DNA from: JAGQVA01 sp041391725
Lineage (GTDB): Bacteria > Bacteroidota > Bacteroidia > J057
Reading direction: 5' to 3'
DNA: 64,000 nt
Assembly (NCBI GenBank): GCA_041391725.1
Contig: JAWKNL010000033.1
Span: forward strand, 1-64,000
A program made the translations under genes and the position numbers. The notes beneath the pieces are model-generated. The model worked only from the letters and a program-made list of their open reading frames with translations, searched no databases and had not been told where the DNA came from. Below, piece by piece: positions 17,858 to 26,275 of this stretch (positions within the stretch are counted from its first letter, which is position 1; the number at the start of each line of letters is the position of its first letter).

Positions 17858-18184
17858 ATGCAGGAGTCTATCAAAAAACAATATTATACCATCGGAGAGG
17901 TTGCCAGGGAACTTGACCTGACAACCTCTCTGATTCGTTTCTGGGAAACCGAATTTCGCGAAATTAATCCCAAAAAAAACCGGAAAGGAAATCGCGTCTA
18001 TACAGATAAAGACATCGAAATCCTGAAAAAAATTCACTACCTCCTTAAAATAAGGAAGTTTACAATCAAAGGCGCCAAAGACCGGCTGAAAAATGAACAC
18101 GCACTGGTGGAACAGGAAATCCAGACCCGCGAAACTCTCCTGCGATTGCGCGCATTCCTCCTCGAACTTAAATCCTCTCTTTAG
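17858..18184 (+). CDS. MerR-family transcriptional regulator
   Basis: The 108-residue product begins with a winged-helix MerR domain: YYTIGEVARELDLTTSLIRFWETEF, then NRKGNRVYTDKDIEILKKIHYLL, then a helix IRKFTIKGAKDRL. The C-terminal part is a short helix with no metal- or drug-binding cysteines. It starts four bases after the M23 peptidase stop and is presumably co-transcribed. The pairing of this regulator with an M23 peptidase and alaS is common in Bacteroidota. Effector and targets are unknown. Confidence 0.9.
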   Translation: MQESIKKQYYTIGEVARELDLTTSLIRFWETEFREINPKKNRKGNRVYTDKDIEILKKIHYLLKIRKFTIKGAKDRLKNEHALVEQEIQTRETLLRLRAFLLELKSSL

Positions 18185-18201
18185 AATAGTATCCCTTTGT
18201 C

Positions 18202-20454
18202 CTATTCTTCTGCTTTTCTGCCGTAAAATATTTCCCGATATATTTCTCTTGTCAATGGCTTCGAATAAAAGTCCCTGACCATGGGGAAAGAATAGGCTTT
18301 GATTTTGTCGTCTGAAAAAATTGAAGAAGACAATACCACAATGTCTATTCCCGAAATCAACTCCTTGGGAAGTTTTTCCAGCGCTGTCAGAAACTGCCAT
18401 CCGTCCATCTCCGGCATATTGATATCCAGAAGAATCAGGTCAGGCTTTTCGATGTTTTTTTCAATTCTGTCAAGTGCCTCTGTAGCCCGGCTAAACGCAT
18501 TTACTGCTGTGCCGGGTGTCTCTATATGCGCAATTTTCGAATGAAGCATATTGGTAATGCTGTCATCATCGATCAGATATATTTGCTTTATGTCTTCAGG
18601 CTTGCGAATCAGCTTCTGAGGAAATATGATCCTGATTTCTTTACCTTCAAAGGGTTTGCTCCTGATACTGATCTCTCCATGAAGTGCAGTGACATGCTGC
18701 CAGACGATATGGAGTCCCATGTCTGTACGATCTTTTGTTTCGATGGCATGGTAAAGCCTGAATTGTTGAAATTCTGTATCCTCCACATCCATCCCTGTCC
18801 CGTTATCTGCTACGGTGATAACTATTTTCCCCTCATTGGTATCTGATTGAATAAAAATCTCCGGATCGTGTGAAGGATGTTTATGCTGAATACAATTTTG
18901 GATCAGATGGGTAAATATATTTTTCAAAAACCCATGCGCAGACCATATAAATGGCACCTGCTCAAAGTTTGCATAAATCCTGACACCGGAAACTGACAGT
19001 TCCTCCGCAAGAATCTCCCTGACCTCTGCCAGCGTACGCGAAAGCGAAACCAGCCCCATCGGGTTCTCCGCTTCCGTGCGTATGGAAATGGTCTGGTTCA
19101 TGTCCTGAACGATCTGATCCAGTTCTTCACCTACATTCAGCACTTTTTTTGCCCAGTCTTTGATTTCTCCGGCCTCTACCCGGCTTTCCTTCAGCATTTG
19201 AAGCAAGCCCATAAGATTGGCGACGGGCGCGCGAAGGTTGTGGGAGGTGATGTAAGAAAACTGATTCATGTCCTCCACCTTCTGGCGGAGGGTTTCATTG
19301 AGTTCTTTCAGCGACAATTCTGCCAGTTTGCGTTCTGTAATATCTCTTCGAATGGCGATGTACTGTTTGATTATGCCATTTTTATCGGTCATGGGTACGA
19401 TCGTGGTTTCCGTCCAGTAAAATTCCCCGCTTTTTTTGCGGTTCCGAATCTCTCCCTTCCATACTTCACCACCTTTGATGGTTTCCCACATATGCTGGAA
19501 AAACGCTTTATCATGGTAGCCTGAGTTTACAACCCTGTGTGTCTGCCCGATAAGTTCTTCTTCAGAATAACCGCTGATTTTGCAAAATTCGTCATTTACA
19601 TGGGTGATAATGCCGTAAACATCAGTCTTTGCAATGATACTGGATTCATTCAGCGCCTGGTTCAGGTCGTAAACCATTTTCATGCTGTTGATGAATGCCT
19701 GCTGCCTGTTTTTCTGCCCAGTGAGGTTTAATAGGGTTCCGACGATTTTCACGATACCACCTTCTTCATTGCGCAGAGCGGTTTTGCCATTTGCCAGAAA
19801 CCAGAGATAATGCCCCGCCGTGGTTTTTACGCGAAATTCGCAACTGATACTTTCCGATTTGCCACCAAGATAATGGCCGATCGCCGATAGCCATGCCTCT
19901 CTGTCTTCGGGATGGATGATTTTTTTCCACTTTCGCTTCGACCAGAAGGGGAATATACATGGATGGCCGGTAATAGTTTTCCAAAACGAACTTCCTGTCC
20001 ACAAATCTGATTCGACCATCCAGTCCCAAAGGATAATTCCGGAGTCATTGATGATCTGGTCTCTGATTGCCATGACCGCGGTTAGGGAATTTTGTTGGGT
20101 AAGCTTTTTCCCAACGGCGAGGACCGTGTCTGTGGTAATTTCATACATCAGGCTCCATGAAAACCAGAAAGCGTTATTTTTTTTATCTTTTATGCGGTTT
20201 TCTATTACTACCAATGGAAATTCCCTGCGGGTCTTTTCGAAGGCGGCGAAGCTCGCCTGAAGGTCTTCCTCAAAAATAAATATGCTGAAATGCTTCCCGA
20301 TGAGCTCTTCCGGTTCATACCGGAGGTGGCAGGTGGCTGCCTGGTTGATCCATTCTATTTTCCCCGATGCATCCACCCTGCACCTGATCTCTCCACAAGC
20401 CTCAGTGGCTGATAAAGAAGGGGTAATATGCTTGTGGTTTCCGGGACGAAGCAT
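18202..20454 (-). CDS. Hybrid histidine kinase with PAS domains and C-terminal receiver
   Basis: The 750-residue product has no membrane span and is probably cytoplasmic. It has at least three PAS/PAC units (an N-terminal one with KIEWINQAATCHLRYEPEELIG, a PAS_3-like one around 150-255, and one with AKTDVYGIITHVNDEFCKISG and ITERKLAE). A dimerisation helix follows with the phosphoacceptor His in YITSHNLRAPVANLMGLL, then a HATPase with the N box (HLIQNCIQH) and G1 box (VADNGTGMD). The G2 region reads DRTDMGLHIVW in place of the usual GTGLGL, so it is atypical. The C-terminus is a receiver domain (YLIDDDSITNML, LILLDINMPEMDGW). The signal and output are unknown. Confidence 0.9.
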   Translation of the reverse strand: MLRPGNHKHITPSLSATEACGEIRCRVDASGKIEWINQAATCHLRYEPEELIGKHFSIFIFEEDLQASFAAFEKTRREFPLVVIENRIKDKKNNAFWFSWSLMYEITTDTVLAVGKKLTQQNSLTAVMAIRDQIINDSGIILWDWMVESDLWTGSSFWKTITGHPCIFPFWSKRKWKKIIHPEDREAWLSAIGHYLGGKSESISCEFRVKTTAGHYLWFLANGKTALRNEEGGIVKIVGTLLNLTGQKNRQQAFINSMKMVYDLNQALNESSIIAKTDVYGIITHVNDEFCKISGYSEEELIGQTHRVVNSGYHDKAFFQHMWETIKGGEVWKGEIRNRKKSGEFYWTETTIVPMTDKNGIIKQYIAIRRDITERKLAELSLKELNETLRQKVEDMNQFSYITSHNLRAPVANLMGLLQMLKESRVEAGEIKDWAKKVLNVGEELDQIVQDMNQTISIRTEAENPMGLVSLSRTLAEVREILAEELSVSGVRIYANFEQVPFIWSAHGFLKNIFTHLIQNCIQHKHPSHDPEIFIQSDTNEGKIVITVADNGTGMDVEDTEFQQFRLYHAIETKDRTDMGLHIVWQHVTALHGEISIRSKPFEGKEIRIIFPQKLIRKPEDIKQIYLIDDDSITNMLHSKIAHIETPGTAVNAFSRATEALDRIEKNIEKPDLILLDINMPEMDGWQFLTALEKLPKELISGIDIVVLSSSIFSDDKIKAYSFPMVRDFYSKPLTREIYREIFYGRKAEE

Positions 20455-20592
20455 TTTTGGGATCGGAAAATTATATTAGATACAAATGAAATGTATTCTA
20501 TGCTGATATATAAGCGCAATTAATGCATTTCCTGACATGGGTACGGATACAAAAAAATCTCATCATTCCCCCCGAATATTGAGATAATCTAT

Positions 20593-20621
20593 TTTGATAT
20601 TCAAAGTTATTTGTAACTTTA
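20593..20621 (+). promoter_or_regulatory. Putative promoter of tRNA-Pro
   Basis: TTTG at 20593-20596 and TAACTTTA at 20614-20621, 17 bases apart, fit the Bacteroidota promoter pattern with one mismatch. It lies about 27 bases before the tRNA 5' end. Confidence 0.5.
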
Positions 20622-20648
20622 CGGCCCGATTTGCAAGACAATTGGGTA

Positions 20649-20723
20649 CGGGATGTAGCTCAGTCCGGTTAGAGTACACGTCTGGGGGGCGTGGGGCCGG
20701 CAGTTCGAATCTGCCCATCCCGA
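20649..20723 (+). tRNA. tRNA-Pro (anticodon GGG)
   Basis: The 75-base sequence folds fully: acceptor CGGGATG/CATCCCG (7 of 7), D arm GCTC/GAGT, anticodon arm CACGT/GCGTG with loop CTGGGGG (anticodon GGG, reading CCC and CCU proline codons), a 5-base variable loop, and T arm GGCAG/CTGCC with loop TTCGAAT. The discriminator is A and no CCA is encoded. A terminator follows 14 bases later. Confidence 0.95.
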
Positions 20724-20737
20724 CTGAAAAAATTATG

Positions 20738-20766
20738 AGCCGTAGGCGTATTGCTTACGGCTTTTT
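20738..20766 (+). terminator. Terminator after tRNA-Pro
   Basis: AGCCGTA pairs with TACGGCT, followed by TTTTT. It sits between the tRNA and the MNT gene. Confidence 0.85.
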
Positions 20767-20792
20767 CTGTGACCAATTTCGGTAATAATTTG

Positions 20793-20800
20793 TATCTTTA
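20793..20800 (+). promoter_or_regulatory. Putative -7 box TATCTTTA of the MNT gene
   Basis: TATCTTTA is one mismatch from TAnnTTTG and ends five bases before the ATG at 20806, again implying a very short leader. No clear -33 element. Confidence 0.35.
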
Positions 20801-20805
20801 GGAAG

Positions 20806-21138
20806 ATGAACGCAGAATTAAAGCCACATATTGACGCAATTAGGAATCTTTGCCTGAAGTACCACTTCAGCAAACTATGGCTGTTTGGCTCTGCATTAAC
20901 TACCAGATTCGGACCCGATTCTGATATTGATTTTTTGTATGAATTAAATCACGCTACGCTGTCCGGGGCAGATTCGATAGACTACTTTTTTGCTTTTCAG
21001 GATGAGGCGGAGAAATTGCTGGGGCACTCTGTCGATTTGGTGTGGTATCCAGGGCTTAGAAATCCCTACTTCAAGGCTGAAGTTGATGAAACCAAGGTAT
21101 TAATCTATGACCAGGAAAGAGAAAAAGTATCTGTTTGA
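20806..21138 (+). CDS. MNT-domain nucleotidyltransferase (antitoxin-like)
   Basis: The 110-residue product is a minimal nucleotidyltransferase: LWLFGSALTTRFGPDSDIDFLYEL carries the GSxxxG...DSDID catalytic block, with a third acidic residue likely in GHSVDLVWY. In known MNT/HEPN pairs the MNT protein modifies (AMPylates) and blocks the HEPN RNase. The HEPN gene here starts inside this one, at 21107, with a 32-base overlap typical of such pairs, but it carries a stop codon. So the antitoxin is intact while the toxin is broken. Confidence 0.9.
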   Translation: MNAELKPHIDAIRNLCLKYHFSKLWLFGSALTTRFGPDSDIDFLYELNHATLSGADSIDYFFAFQDEAEKLLGHSVDLVWYPGLRNPYFKAEVDETKVLIYDQEREKVSV

Positions 21139-21439
21139 TATTCTTCAGTGCATCGAAGACATCGAAAAGGTTCATCTGGATGGGATCAATACGGAAGAAG
21201 AATTTTGTAATGATCTGAAAACCATTCGTTCTGTGGAGCGGGAACTGGCAATAATAGGGTAAGCTGCCTACCAATTGCTGAAACTTCAGTTTTATTTTCC
21301 TGGTCAGGATCAGGCAATTAACAGGCGGAATACATTGGTACATCAGTATGATTCTGCTCGTCCTGCAAACTTGTGGAACTACGTCACTTATAAAATATCT
21401 GAACTAAAGCAGGCAGTAAGTGGATTTTTGGATGACTAG
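21107..21439 (+). pseudogene. HEPN (DUF86) toxin-like gene with an in-frame TAA
   Basis: From ATG 21107 the frame reads MTRKEKKYLFDILQCIEDIE and on to ERELAIIG, then meets TAA at 21260-21262. Past that stop the same frame continues to TAG 21437-21439 with a full HEPN C-terminus, including RRNTLVHQYDS, which holds the Rx4H RNase motif. The total of 110 codons is a normal DUF86 length. Family members have Glu at this point (IIGEA), and GAA to TAA is a single change. The break is therefore a nonsense substitution, not a frameshift. The 51-residue product made from the given sequence would lack the catalytic motif. Confidence 0.85.
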
Positions 21440-21540
21440 TTGGCAGGCTATATAATTTTCTGTAACTGTAATAAAAGGATATCAGGTTTTTTAAAAGAGG
21501 AACTCGCGGGTTTCGCTGGCCCCAAATTAACCATTCACAA

Positions 21541-22869
21541 TTAACCATTATTTAAAGGCGCCCGCGGCGAAGTAAGTTCCCTGAAACGAAACAGCAGCCG
21601 CTCCAGCAGACTGATATTTTGGGTAATGATTTCTGCCTGCCCGTACATTTCCGACTGAAATCGGATCTTCTTGTGATGTGTGGTGGAAAGCCCTGCATTC
21701 AGCGTTATATCAGCAACGTATTGCCCTTCCCGTGCCAGACTGCTGATATTTTTTACGGTGCCTGTGAGCATCCCAAATTCGCGGTAGTCGTAGTTGTCCA
21801 GCTTAATATTTACTTCCTGTCCGACCCTGATTTTTCCGGCATTGAAGGCCGATACCAGTGCCCGGCCCAGTATTTCGTCTTCGTGTGGCACGATACTCAT
21901 TACTTCTGTTCCCGCTTTCACATATTGATTTTCAGCCCAGATATCGAGAAACTCTACAGAGCCTCCCTGCGGGGCTGTGAGCAGGTAATTTTGTTTCCAG
22001 TTGTCAATCCCTGCTTCCAGTTTTCTGAGGGCTTCTGTTTGGCCCATACTGAGGGAGAAGTCGGTCTGCCGGTGTCCCTGCCGCAGATCGAACAGTTTTC
22101 GCTGATACTCTCCGATCTGAATTTCATTCTGAAAAATCTGCGTTCTCAGTTGTTTTTCGACCATTGCCTTCTGGAGCTTCGCCGCTTCTTTGGTTTCCAG
22201 ATCTACTCTTGAAATAGCACCTTCGCTGAAAAGTGTTTCAGCGGCTTTGTACTGGTCAGTGGTGATGGCTACTTCCCGGGCACACAACTGAAGTTGTGCC
22301 TCCAGATTGGCATTCATTGCGACAAGTGCCTGTGTCTGATCTTCCAGTATTTTTTGCTGGCTGCTGCGGTAGTCACCGCTGCTCTGGTAAAACTGGTCGT
22401 TTTCCAATGCCATGATGAAGGACGAATACAGGCCCTGTAAATCGCCCAGATCGCTGAATGCCGGCCATTGTGTGTTGCGGAGCTGATCAGGTGCTGTGGA
22501 TTGTAGTTTTTGCTCCAACTCAAATACTGACCGGGCGTTCGCCGGGTTTTCAATTACGGCAAGGTACTCTCCATTGTTTACTGCCGAATGATTGGCCACC
22601 AGCAAATGGGTGATCTTTCCGCTGGTACGGGCAAAAATGCGCACCGGAGGGGTCGCGGTAGAAAGGGTGATCCGGGCAGAAATCATATCCGGATAATGAA
22701 CCAGGGCGGAAATACCTATCAGCCCGGCTACGGCAATGAGCATAACGGTCATTCCCCTCCGTATAATCCATGAGGGGATTGTACCCATGATTTCCTGAAC
22801 CTCTTCGCTGTATAGCTCCAACTGCGCATATTCGGGTGAATGTCCGTTATGGGAGATTTTATTTTCCAT
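21541..22869 (-). CDS. HlyD-family membrane fusion protein of the RiPP exporter
   Basis: The 442-residue product has one membrane segment (about residues 37-60, MTVMLIAVAGLIGISALVHYP), a biotinyl-lipoyl-like strand pair (RTSGKITHLLVANHSAVNNGEYLAVIENP), a long coiled-coil region rich in Q, E and K, and the second lipoyl half (YLLTAPQGGSVEFLDIWAENQYVKAG). It is the periplasmic adaptor that links an inner-membrane C39 ABC exporter to an outer-membrane channel. Its ATG overlaps the stop of the restored exporter gene by one base (TGATG), so the two are translationally coupled. No TolC-like gene is in the window. Confidence 0.9.
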   Translation of the reverse strand: MENKISHNGHSPEYAQLELYSEEVQEIMGTIPSWIIRRGMTVMLIAVAGLIGISALVHYPDMISARITLSTATPPVRIFARTSGKITHLLVANHSAVNNGEYLAVIENPANARSVFELEQKLQSTAPDQLRNTQWPAFSDLGDLQGLYSSFIMALENDQFYQSSGDYRSSQQKILEDQTQALVAMNANLEAQLQLCAREVAITTDQYKAAETLFSEGAISRVDLETKEAAKLQKAMVEKQLRTQIFQNEIQIGEYQRKLFDLRQGHRQTDFSLSMGQTEALRKLEAGIDNWKQNYLLTAPQGGSVEFLDIWAENQYVKAGTEVMSIVPHEDEILGRALVSAFNAGKIRVGQEVNIKLDNYDYREFGMLTGTVKNISSLAREGQYVADITLNAGLSTTHHKKIRFQSEMYGQAEIITQNISLLERLLFRFRELTSPRAPLNNG

Positions 22870-25054
22870 CAGTTTCCGAGTTCCAACTGGTTTTTGATCA
22901 GTGTATAATATTGCCCTCTTTCATCTACCAGCCGTGTGTGATGTCCTGTTTCAACGACTTTTCCCCGGTCGAGAACGATAATCTGGTCGGCATTTTTACT
23001 GTGCTCAGGCGATGTGCGACTACCACGACAGTCTTTCCCACAAAAAACCGCTGAAGGTTTTCCATGATCTGCCGCTCGTTGGTAGCATCGAGCGCACTGG
23101 TGGCTTCGTCAAAAAATAAAAAATCGGGGTTTTTATAAACCGCTCTTGCGATCAGAATGCGCTGTTTTTGTCCCCCGCTCAGCCCTACTCCTTCCTGCCC
23201 GATTTTGGTGTTAAAGCCCAGCGGTAATTCGTCTATAAAGCTGTGAATGTTGGCAATGGCAACTGCCTGAAGCAGCCGGGACTTGTCGATATTTTCTTCC
23301 ATGGCGATGTTGTTGGCAATGGTGTCAGAAAATATAAATCCGTCCTGCATGACTACCCCACAACTTCCCCGCCAGGTACGGCTGTGTATATCGTCAAGGC
23401 GGGTATGGCCCAGGGTGATCTGCCCGGTCTGGGGCGAATAAAATTTGAGCAGAAGTTTGACCAGTGTCGTTTTTCCGCTACCACTTGCCCCTACAATGGC
23501 CGTAACTTTCCCCTGCGGTATGGATAGATTCAACTGGCTCAGTACTTCGGGGCTGCCTGTACCGCCATAACGAAAACTCAGGTTGCGGATATGGATAGAA
23601 TGATCTGCTGGCAGACCCGGATAACTCAGCCCGCCGTCTTCCTCTTCGTTGTCAGCATTGTGGATTTCGCCCAGCCTTTCGAGGCTGATTTTGGCGTCTT
23701 GTGCCTGCTGGATAAAGGAAATCAGTTGGCCAATCGGGGTATTCAACTGGCCGGAAATATAGGTGATCGCCATCATCATGCCGATGGTCATCTCTCCTTC
23801 AATGACCGATCGGGCCGAGATAAATATGATCAGGATATTCTGAATCTGGTTAAAAAACCTCGCTCCCCCCTGTTGATATTGTGTAAGGCTGAGTTTGCGG
23901 AGATTGATGCGAAATAGTCTGGCCTGGATTCGTTCCCATTCCCATCGCCGGGGCCTCTCGACATTGTTGAGTTTGATTTCCTGCATCCCGGTGATCAACT
24001 GGATGACATTGCTCTGTTCGGCAGCCATCTGGGCAAAACTCCTGTGGTCGAGCTGGGCTCTTTTTCGGAGAAATAATACAATCCAGCCGATGTATAAGGT
24101 ACTCCCGGTAAGAAATATCAGGAATACCGGCCAACTGTAAACGGCCAGTACAAAACCCAGCATGAGTAGTGTAAAAATTGAAAACAGTGAATTGAGCAGC
24201 GCGTCGGTGAGGAAAAGCTCAATTCGCTTATGGTCGCCGATTCGCTGCATCAGATCGCCGGTTTTTTTGCTGTCAAAAAAACCAATGGGCAATTTCATGA
24301 GCTTGATCAGAAAATCGGAGAGGATCGATATGTTGACGCGGGTACTGAGGTGAATCAGAATCCAGGCCTGAATGAACTGCATGGCTGTCTGGCTGGCAAA
24401 CAGGATAAGCTGTGCCATCAGGATCAGATACACAAAACCGACATTACGGGTCCCCACACCAAAATCTACCACCGCCTGGGTCAGGAAAGGGAATATCAGT
24501 TGCAGCAGACTTGCCAGGATCAGCCCGAAAAATAACTGGGTCAGATATTTTTTATAGCGGAATATGTATTGAAACAGAAAGGAAAAACTGCTCTTATTTT
24601 GTGTCTCTTCCGCTCTTTCGTGAAAATCAGGCCCCGGTTCCATCAGGAGGAGAATGCCGCTTTCTGCGCCATTTTGCCTGTCAGAGGCCCATCCCCTGAT
24701 AAAGTCCTGCCGCGAATATACCAGCATGCCATAGGCTGGATCTGCGACATAAACTTTGTCTTTTCTGATCTTATGTACAACTACAAAGTGATTCTGATTC
24801 CAGTGGGCAATGGCGGGCAGCGGTGCTTCGTTTGCAAACGTTTCGAAGTCGAGCTTAACGCCAATGGATCTGAAACCGATTGCTTCGGCAATTTCGCTGA
24901 TTCCGTGGAGGGATATGCCTTCGCGGTCAACCAGGCTTTTTTCTCTCAGACTCTGAAGTGTGTAATGGCGTCCGTAGTGGCGGGCAATCATACGAACACA
25001 GGTAGGCCCGCAGTCCATCACATCCAGTTGTTTGTAAAAAGGAAATGCCGCCAT
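22869..25054 (-). CDS. C39-peptidase ABC exporter of the RiPP cluster, frame broken near the C-terminus
   Basis: The product is a bacteriocin-type exporter: an N-terminal C39 peptidase that removes double-glycine leaders (Gln9, Cys15 in DVMDCGPTC, His89 in NHFVVVHK, Asp105 in VADPA), six membrane segments (about 160-430), and an ATPase with Walker A GASGSGKTT, signature LSGGQKQR, Walker B DFLFFDEATSALD and switch His in VVAHRLST. After STVK the frame shifts and ends at 22925. One extra A in the minus-strand A run (22993-22997 on plus) restores the normal C-terminus NADQIIVLDRGKVVETGHHTRL and so on, ending with a TGA at 22869-22871 that overlaps the HlyD start. I therefore give the restored end. 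As given, the protein would still hold all ATPase motifs. Confidence 0.85.
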
Positions 25055-25065
25055 AGTCGTTGTAT

Positions 25066-26094
25066 TTATTGCCAGGTGCCTGAATAAGGGTCGTATCCGC
25101 AGGTGGTAAGGCGGACGTATTTTCCGTCTTTCGCCTCAATTTCGCTGTTATCAGGGCACAGATACCTGAATTCACAGTCGCGGCAGGTTTCTATCTGGTC
25201 GGCAGAGATATTCCAAACCTGTTGGAAGGCAGCATCAGCAACAATTTCATTCAATGACGTTATACCTGCCTTTCCAAATGACCTTTTATGGCCGGGAAAA
25301 TGTCTGATCAATCCCTGTGTATCAATAGCGATCTTCCGGTTGAGTCCCAGGTTGTGATGTTGCGCTTCGGTAAATGCGTGAATATTGGTGATAAAAAATT
25401 CCGGCCCTGTTTTTTCCACAGATTCGGGTGTCAAAACCGTGGATGTAAGATAAATAACCTCACGGGCTGCCGGGTGTGCGGCGATATAAGGTTGGTCTTC
25501 ATTGGCTCCGTACAAAACGAGCGAGACCAGCCTGCAATATTCAGCTACAAAAGCCTCAGCTTCCTGCATATCGCGAAAGACAGATGCCGGAAGGATCATT
25601 TCCATTGAGAAAATACCTGTTTCTGCCGCCGCAGCGGCCCATTTCCCTGCCTGCTGTGCTGTGATGTTGCCAAACACTCTGATTTGCAATGCCTTGCAGC
25701 CCAGCGCGTCCAGTTCGCCGATTATGGCATCTATCTCATAATTTTCCTTTTTATCCATATCCAGTATCGCCTGGGTAATCGCAGAAGGATGATCCCAGTC
25801 CATGGAAAGCGGAGGAAAACATTCGGGCTCTTCGGTGAAAAATCCCCATTCTGCCTTCTCCAGTTCCCGAAACCAGGTGTCAATGCCTGTATCATATGCA
25901 TGATCATATCTGGCCTTGATTTCTTCGGTAGAAATCCCCCGGTTTTGGATCAGAATGTCTGCCAGAAGATTGGGTACAGGCAGATACTGCTCCCGCTGGA
26001 GATCAGCGATGATACTCCGTGCGTAACCTTTTACAGGTACACATGAGGCATAAAGGAGAAAACACTTATTCAGTTGTCGGACCGGCGTTTCCAT
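25066..26094 (-). CDS. Grasp-with-spasm SPASM-domain peptide maturase
   Basis: I choose ATG 26094 because METPVRQLNKCFLLYASCVPVKG matches the expected start of the family; the frame opens at 26175. The protein is about 342 residues. It has no radical-SAM CxxxCxxC motif, and its C-terminus has the SPASM-type cluster CRDCEFRYLCPD followed by TTCGYDPYSGTWQ. These are the hallmarks of the SPASM partner in grasp-with-spasm RiPP systems (TIGR04193 type). The cysteine I would expect in CPDC is Asn here (CPDN). The family's reaction is not established; it is assumed to help modify the precursor with the ATP-grasp protein, whose gene lies upstream. The exporter follows 11 bases later. Confidence 0.8.
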   Translation of the reverse strand: METPVRQLNKCFLLYASCVPVKGYARSIIADLQREQYLPVPNLLADILIQNRGISTEEIKARYDHAYDTGIDTWFRELEKAEWGFFTEEPECFPPLSMDWDHPSAITQAILDMDKKENYEIDAIIGELDALGCKALQIRVFGNITAQQAGKWAAAAAETGIFSMEMILPASVFRDMQEAEAFVAEYCRLVSLVLYGANEDQPYIAAHPAAREVIYLTSTVLTPESVEKTGPEFFITNIHAFTEAQHHNLGLNRKIAIDTQGLIRHFPGHKRSFGKAGITSLNEIVADAAFQQVWNISADQIETCRDCEFRYLCPDNSEIEAKDGKYVRLTTCGYDPYSGTWQ

Positions 26095-26275
26095 ATTGAC
26101 TGATAAATCGGGAAAGAGGTTTGTAAAATAGTCCGGTAGTGTACCGGTTGGTCTGATGTCGGGCACTGGAGACAAAACGCAGTACGCCGGTGTCAGAATT
26201 CATCTCCTTCAGCCGGCCATACAAAACCGGCAGTGGGGAGGCATTTTCGGTATTTTTTTTATCGGAGGTTTTCAA
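26066..26275 (-). CDS. Possible small protein between ATP-grasp and SPASM genes
   Basis: The gap of 178 bases between the ATP-grasp stop and the chosen SPASM start holds a 69-codon frame. It begins at TTG 26275, overlapping the ATP-grasp stop (TTGA), and ends inside the SPASM gene. The translation (MKTSDKKNTENASPLPVL..., basic and Ser/Thr-rich at the end) matches nothing I recognise. It could equally be an untranslated spacer, or the SPASM gene could start earlier at 26175. Confidence 0.25.
   Translation of the reverse strand: MKTSDKKNTENASPLPVLYGRLKEMNSDTGVLRFVSSARHQTNRYTTGLFYKPLSRFISQYGNAGPTTE

Noticed and set aside
26066..26275. Second RiPP precursor
   Set aside because: There is no double-glycine site and the sequence does not resemble the leader of the first precursor.
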